From Beijerinckiaceae bacterium (GTDB taxonomy: Bacteria; Pseudomonadota; Alphaproteobacteria; Rhizobiales; Beijerinckiaceae), in contig JAIETL010000003.1 in assembly GCA_019745195.1 (NCBI GenBank), positions 1-64,000 of the forward strand: a DNA stretch of 64,000 nucleotides, read 5' to 3'. This document shows, piece after piece, positions 59,880 through 64,000 of this stretch. A program made the translations under genes and the position numbers. The notes under the pieces are model-generated. The model worked only from the letters and a program-made list of their open reading frames with translations, was not told the origin of the DNA and did no database searches. Each line of letters starts with the position of its first letter. Position 1 is the stretch's first letter.

Positions 59880-62588
59880 ATGCGCATCGACGGCGCGCTC
59901 CCCGGCCCCGGCATACCCGATGCGGCCATCCGCACGACCTGCCCCTATTGCGGGGTCGGCTGCGGCGTGCTGGCGACGCCCGACGGCAAGGGCGGCGCTG
60001 CGATAGCCGGCGATCCGGCCCATCCCGCCAATCTCGGTCGGCTTTGCTCCAAGGGCTCGGCGCTCGGTGAAACGCTGGGGCTGGGTGCGCGCGTGCTGCA
60101 TCCGCTGATGCGGAACACCTCCGGCGGCTATGATCGCGTCGATTGGGAGGTGGCGCTCGACGCCGTCGCGGACGGCCTCAGGGCCATCATCGCGAAGGAC
60201 GGCCCGGAGGCGGTGGCCTTTTACTTGTCCGGGCAGCTTCTGACCGAGGACTACTACGTCGCCAACAAGCTGATGAAGGGTTTCATCGGCTCGCCCCATG
60301 TCGACACCAATTCCAGGCTCTGCATGTCCTCGACGGTCGCCGGCCACCGGCGCGTGCTCGGCTCTGATACGGTGCCCGGCAATTACGAGGATCTCGATTC
60401 CGCCGACCTGATCGTACTGGTCGGCTCCAACACCGCCTGGTGTCATCCGGTGCTGTTCCGGCGTATGCAGCAGAACAGGACCGGGCGCGGCGCAAAACTC
60501 GTCGTTATCGATCCGCGCGTCACCGCCACGGCCGAAGACGCCGACATGGTGCTGCCGCTGAAGCCCGGCACGGACAGCGTGCTGTTCGCGGGGCTGCTGG
60601 CGCATCTGGCCGATGCCGGGCTGACCGACCAGACCTATCTCGCCCGCCACGTCTCAGGGCTGGACGAGACGCTGGCCAACGCCCGCGCGATCGCGCCCGA
60701 TCTCGCCACGATCACCCGGCGCACAGGGCTGACCGCAGCCGAAATCACGGCCTTCTATGCGCTTTGGGCCGGCACGCCGAATGTCGTCACGGCCTGGAGC
60801 CAGGGCGTCAACCAGTCGGCGCAGGGGACCGACAAGGTCGCCGCGATCCTGCATTGCCACCTCGCCACGGGCCGCATCGGCCGGCCGGGCGGCGGGCCGT
60901 TCTCGCTGACCGGCCAGCCCAACGCCATGGGCGGGCGCGAGGTCGGCGGGCTCGCCAACATGCTGGCCGCCCATATGGGCTACTCGGCCCCCGAGATCGA
61001 CCGTGTCCGCCGCTTCTGGAACGCGCCGAACATGGCCCAGACCGAAGGGCTCAAGGCTGTCGCGATGCTCGACGCCGTGTCCGACAGGCGCATCAAGGCC
61101 TTCTGGGTGATGGCGACGAACCCGGCGGTCTCGCTGCCGCGCGCCGACCATGTCATGGCCGCCCTGCGCGGGCTCGAGCTCTTCGTCGTCTCCGAGAACG
61201 TGCTCTCGAACGACACGCTGGCCGCCGGCCCGCACATCATCCTTCCAGCGGCAGCGTGGGGAGAGAAGGACGGCACGGTCACCAATTCCGAGCGCCGCAT
61301 CTCGCGCCAGCGTTCGTTTCTGCCGCTGCCGGGCGAGGTCAGGCCCGATTGGTGGATCATCAGCGAGGTCGCCCGCCGCCTCGGCTTCGAGCAGGGCTTC
61401 GGCTACACCCAGGTCTCGCAAATCTACGCCGAACACGCCGCGCTCTCGGCCTTCGAGAACGCCGGAACCCGCGATTTCGACATCGGCGCCCATGCCGCGC
61501 TCCAGAAGCGCGCCTATGATGGCTTGAAACCCGTGCAATGGCCGGTCCCCGCCGGCCAGCCCGCCGGAACGGCGCGCCTCTTCGCCGATGGCGGCTTTTT
61601 CACCGCCGAAGGCCGCGCGCAGATGAAGCCGCTGGCCATGCCGGCGCTGGCGGCCGCGACCAGCAAGGCTCATCCCCTGCTGCTCAACACCGGCCGCGTC
61701 CGCGACCATTGGCACACCATGACGCGCACGGGCCTGAGCCCGCGCCTGTCGGCCCATATCAGCGAGCCGACGGTCCATGTGCATCCGTGTGACGCCGCCG
61801 CTCATGGGTTGACCGAAGGCGGCTTCGCGCGGGTCTCGAACGCCCATGGCGCGGTCGTGCTCAAGGTCTCGCTCGACGCCGGCCTGCAGCCCGGCTCGCT
61901 CTTTGCGCCGATCCACTGGTCGGCGCAGACGGCCTCGCATGCGCGCATCGGCGCGGCCGTGCAGCCGGCCTGCGATCCGTTCTCCGGCCAGCCCGAGATG
62001 AAGGCGACGCCGTCCGCGATTGCGCCCGTGACCTATGCCTCGCAGGGCTTTGTCCTGTCGCGCGAGAGCTTTGCGCTGCCCGATAGCAGTTGGTGGGCGA
62101 AGGTCGCGGTCGCGGGCGGCGAGGGCCGGCTCTTCGCCAGCGACGCGTCCATCGAAAGCTGGATGGAGCATGTCCGCGCGGCCTTTGGAACAGATGGCCT
62201 CGCCGAGATGATCGACGCGAACGCCGGGCTCTATCGTTGCGCGGTGACGCAAAGCGGCCGGCTGGTCGCGGCTCTGTTTCTCGCGCCCGCCGGCCGCGCG
62301 CCGCTCTGGGACACGGTCAAGGCGAGCTTCGCCGATGGCGCTGTCGTCCCTGAGAACCGCCTGGCCCTGCTCGCTGGCCGCGCGCCGGGCGGCGCGGGCG
62401 ATCCTGGCCCGACCGTCTGCGCCTGCTTCGGCGTCGGCCTCAACGCCATCCGCGCGGCCTTCGCCAGCGGCGGGGCGCTGACGCCTGAGGATATCGGCCG
62501 CCAGCTCAAGGCCGGCACGAATTGTGGTTCCTGCCTTCCGGAAATCCGCCGCCTCGGCGCGCGGACGCGCGAGACGGCAGCCGCATGA
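59880..62588 (+). CDS. nasA: assimilatory nitrate reductase catalytic subunit NasA
   Basis: A 902-residue molybdoenzyme. N-terminal 4Fe-4S site CPYCGVGCGVLA plus GRLCSKGSALGETLG, molybdopterin domain with VDTNSRLCMSSTVAGHRRVL (Cys ligand region) and GREVGGLANMLAAHM, dinucleotide-binding C-terminal domain with LLNTGRVRDHWHTMTRTGLS. At the very end is a BFD-like 2Fe-2S domain: VCACFGVGLNAIRAAF and GTNCGSCLPEIRRL. It reduces nitrate to nitrite in the cytoplasm. The nrtB start overlaps its stop by ATGA. Confidence 0.96.
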   Translation: MRIDGALPGPGIPDAAIRTTCPYCGVGCGVLATPDGKGGAAIAGDPAHPANLGRLCSKGSALGETLGLGARVLHPLMRNTSGGYDRVDWEVALDAVADGLRAIIAKDGPEAVAFYLSGQLLTEDYYVANKLMKGFIGSPHVDTNSRLCMSSTVAGHRRVLGSDTVPGNYEDLDSADLIVLVGSNTAWCHPVLFRRMQQNRTGRGAKLVVIDPRVTATAEDADMVLPLKPGTDSVLFAGLLAHLADAGLTDQTYLARHVSGLDETLANARAIAPDLATITRRTGLTAAEITAFYALWAGTPNVVTAWSQGVNQSAQGTDKVAAILHCHLATGRIGRPGGGPFSLTGQPNAMGGREVGGLANMLAAHMGYSAPEIDRVRRFWNAPNMAQTEGLKAVAMLDAVSDRRIKAFWVMATNPAVSLPRADHVMAALRGLELFVVSENVLSNDTLAAGPHIILPAAAWGEKDGTVTNSERRISRQRSFLPLPGEVRPDWWIISEVARRLGFEQGFGYTQVSQIYAEHAALSAFENAGTRDFDIGAHAALQKRAYDGLKPVQWPVPAGQPAGTARLFADGGFFTAEGRAQMKPLAMPALAAATSKAHPLLLNTGRVRDHWHTMTRTGLSPRLSAHISEPTVHVHPCDAAAHGLTEGGFARVSNAHGAVVLKVSLDAGLQPGSLFAPIHWSAQTASHARIGAAVQPACDPFSGQPEMKATPSAIAPVTYASQGFVLSRESFALPDSSWWAKVAVAGGEGRLFASDASIESWMEHVRAAFGTDGLAEMIDANAGLYRCAVTQSGRLVAALFLAPAGRAPLWDTVKASFADGAVVPENRLALLAGRAPGGAGDPGPTVCACFGVGLNAIRAAFASGGALTPEDIGRQLKAGTNCGSCLPEIRRLGARTRETAAA

Positions 62589-63535
62589 GCATCGCTTACG
62601 ACGAGACCAACCAGAGGAGATCCGAAATGGGTCAGGCTGTTCTGAAGACCGGCACTATGGGGGCGAAGGTCGTCGCCCTGCCGACGATGCAGGCCGAGGT
62701 GGTCGCGCTCCCGGCTGTGGCGTCGAGGCCGCTGCAGGAGCGTTTCTCGCCCTGGCTCAGGTCGGTTCTCGTCAACGTGCTGCCGCCGCTGGTGACGGTC
62801 GCGCTGATGCTGCTGTTCTGGGAGATCGCGGCGTCGGGCCCGCAATCCTCGCTGCCGCCGCCCTCCAAGATCTGGACCGAGGCCAAAGACCTCATCGTCG
62901 AGCCGTTCTTCTGGGCGGGCTCGCAGGATATCGGGCTCGGCTGGCGCATTCTGGTCTCGCTCCAGCGCGTCGCCATCGGCTTCAGTCTCGCAGCCGTCGT
63001 CGGCATCCTGCTGGGGGCGCTTGTTGGCCAGTCGGTCTGGGCGATGCGGGGCCTGGATCCGGTCTTCCAGGTGCTGCGCACCGTGCCGCCTCTGGCCTGG
63101 CTGCCGCTCTCGCTCGCTGCCTTCCGCGACAGCCAGCCCTCGGCGATCTTCGTGATCTTTATCACCGCGATCTGGCCGGTGATCATCAACACGGCGGTCG
63201 GCATCCGCAACATCCCGCAGGATTATCGCAACGTCGCGCAGGTGCTGCGGCTGAACCAGATCGAGTTCTTTTTCAAGGTGATGGTGCCTTCGGCGGCGCC
63301 TTACATCTTCACCGGGCTTCGCATCGGCGTCGGCCTGTCCTGGCTCGCCATCGTCGCGGCCGAGATGCTGACCGGCGGCGTCGGCATCGGCTTCTTCATC
63401 TGGGATGCGTGGAACTCCTCGCGCCTGTCCGACATCATCGTGGCGCTCGTCTATATCGGCGTCGTCGGCTTCGTGCTCGACAAGCTCGTCGCCTTTATCG
63501 GCTCCGTGGTCACCCGCGGCACCATCGTGAACTGA
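62585..63535 (+). CDS. nrtB: nitrate ABC transporter permease NrtB
   Basis: Up to 316 residues with the inner-membrane permease domain: VNVLPPLVTVALMLLFWEIA, SLQRVAIGFSLAAVVGILLG, and EAA-loop region VAQVLRLNQIEFFFKVMVPS. ATG 62585 overlaps the nasA stop; ATG 62627 has a better GAGGAG site seven bases upstream and may be the true start, dropping 14 residues. It forms the channel for nitrate with NrtA and NrtC. Confidence 0.93.
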   Translation: MSIAYDETNQRRSEMGQAVLKTGTMGAKVVALPTMQAEVVALPAVASRPLQERFSPWLRSVLVNVLPPLVTVALMLLFWEIAASGPQSSLPPPSKIWTEAKDLIVEPFFWAGSQDIGLGWRILVSLQRVAIGFSLAAVVGILLGALVGQSVWAMRGLDPVFQVLRTVPPLAWLPLSLAAFRDSQPSAIFVIFITAIWPVIINTAVGIRNIPQDYRNVAQVLRLNQIEFFFKVMVPSAAPYIFTGLRIGVGLSWLAIVAAEMLTGGVGIGFFIWDAWNSSRLSDIIVALVYIGVVGFVLDKLVAFIGSVVTRGTIVN

Positions 63536-63546
63536 GGAGAGCCGAT

Positions 63547-64000
63547 ATGAGCGCGCCCTATCTGAAGATCGACCATGTCGACAAGCGTTTCCAGCGCGGC
63601 TCGGCGACCACCGAAGTCCTCAAGGACATCAACCTCGTCATCGACAAGGGCGAGTATGTCTCGGTCATCGGCCATTCCGGCTGCGGCAAGTCGACCCTGC
63701 TCAACATCATCGCGGGGCTGACCCCGGTCAGCGCAGGCGCGGTGCTGCTGGAGAACCGCGAGGTCTCCGAGCCCGGACCGGAGCGCGCGGTGGTGTTCCA
63801 GAACCACTCGCTGCTGCCCTGGCTCACCGTCTACGACAATGTCGCGCTCGCCGTGAACAAGGTTTTTGGCGCGACCAGGAGCAAGCCCGAGCGGCATGAC
63901 TGGATCATGCACAATCTCGACCTCGTCCAGATGGGCCATGCGAAGGACAAGCGCCCGGCCGAGATATCGGGCGGCATGAAGCAGCGCGTCGGCATTGCGC
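63547..64000 (+). CDS. nrtC: nitrate ABC transporter ATPase NrtC, truncated by window end
   Basis: The first 151 codons of an ABC ATPase: Walker A GHSGCGKST, Q-loop FQNHSLLPWLTV, and signature ISGGMKQRV at the right edge. GAGGAG precedes ATG 63547. The Walker B and the rest lie outside the window, so it is unknown whether it carries the NrtA-like C-terminal domain of cyanobacterial NrtC. Confidence 0.93.
   Translation, partial: MSAPYLKIDHVDKRFQRGSATTEVLKDINLVIDKGEYVSVIGHSGCGKSTLLNIIAGLTPVSAGAVLLENREVSEPGPERAVVFQNHSLLPWLTVYDNVALAVNKVFGATRSKPERHDWIMHNLDLVQMGHAKDKRPAEISGGMKQRVGIA

Noticed and set aside
1-64000. tRNA, rRNA or CRISPR loci
   Set aside because: No cloverleaf, ribosomal RNA signature or regularly spaced repeat was recognised by eye on either strand.

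Overview
The window is high-GC DNA, almost fully coding, with short gaps and many ATGA or GTGA start/stop overlaps. Gene content points to an alphaproteobacterium of the Hyphomicrobiales (Rhizobiales): a complete RcGTA-type gene transfer agent cluster, a cycHJKL-type cytochrome c maturation operon followed by an HtrA protease, a FeuPQ-like two-component system, glnE, and a NasS/NasT-controlled nitrate operon. A Bosea-like genus is my guess from overall flavour; the sequence alone does not prove it.

Layout. 1-1540: mobile-element edge with a HEPN-like gene fragment and an IS1595-family transposase followed by a small passenger-like gene. 1750-17562: gene transfer agent (GTA) structural cluster in canonical order (g1 TerS-like, terminase, portal, g3.5, extra small ORF, prohead protease, capsid, connectors, tail proteins, tape measure, DUF2460, hub, NlpC/P60 peptidase, megatron). 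It is split between capsid and g6 by two secreted chymotrypsin-fold serine proteases on the opposite strand. 17643-20163: small PepSY-like exported protein plus FeuP/FeuQ-like regulator and kinase. 20240-25625: ccmI-ccmE-ccmF-ccmH and a single-PDZ HtrA protease. 25856-36333: second two-component system, glnE, a large PAS histidine kinase convergent with and overlapping glnE, and pepN. 36522-45371: accessory or metabolic genes (IS5 fragment, DcaP-like porin, LysR/SbtA bicarbonate transporter pair, CDF metal exporter, glyoxalase I, a VapBC module, aldose epimerase and a sugar kinase).

45488-55230 is an unusually cluttered urease operon: ureD, an acidic unknown protein, a fused ureA-ureB, DUF1003 and DUF4440-like genes, an AbrB/PIN toxin-antitoxin pair, ureC, a membrane protein, a monooxygenase-fold protein, ureE with a very His-rich tail, ureF, a DUF3995 protein, ureG and a UreJ/HupE nickel permease. 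55254-64000 is nitrate assimilation: nasT, nasS, a sigma-54 type promoter, a leader with tandem ANTAR-type hexaloop hairpins overlapping an intrinsic terminator, then nrtA, a NasB-like flavoprotein, nasA, nrtB and the start of nrtC. Urea hydrolysis, nickel supply and nitrate uptake/reduction thus form one nitrogen-acquisition block.

The best candidates for something undescribed are the paired proteases inside the GTA cluster, the GTA tail chaperone gene that has no usable start codon (possible frameshift), the acidic protein coupled to ureAB, and the toxin-antitoxin pair lodged between urease structural genes.
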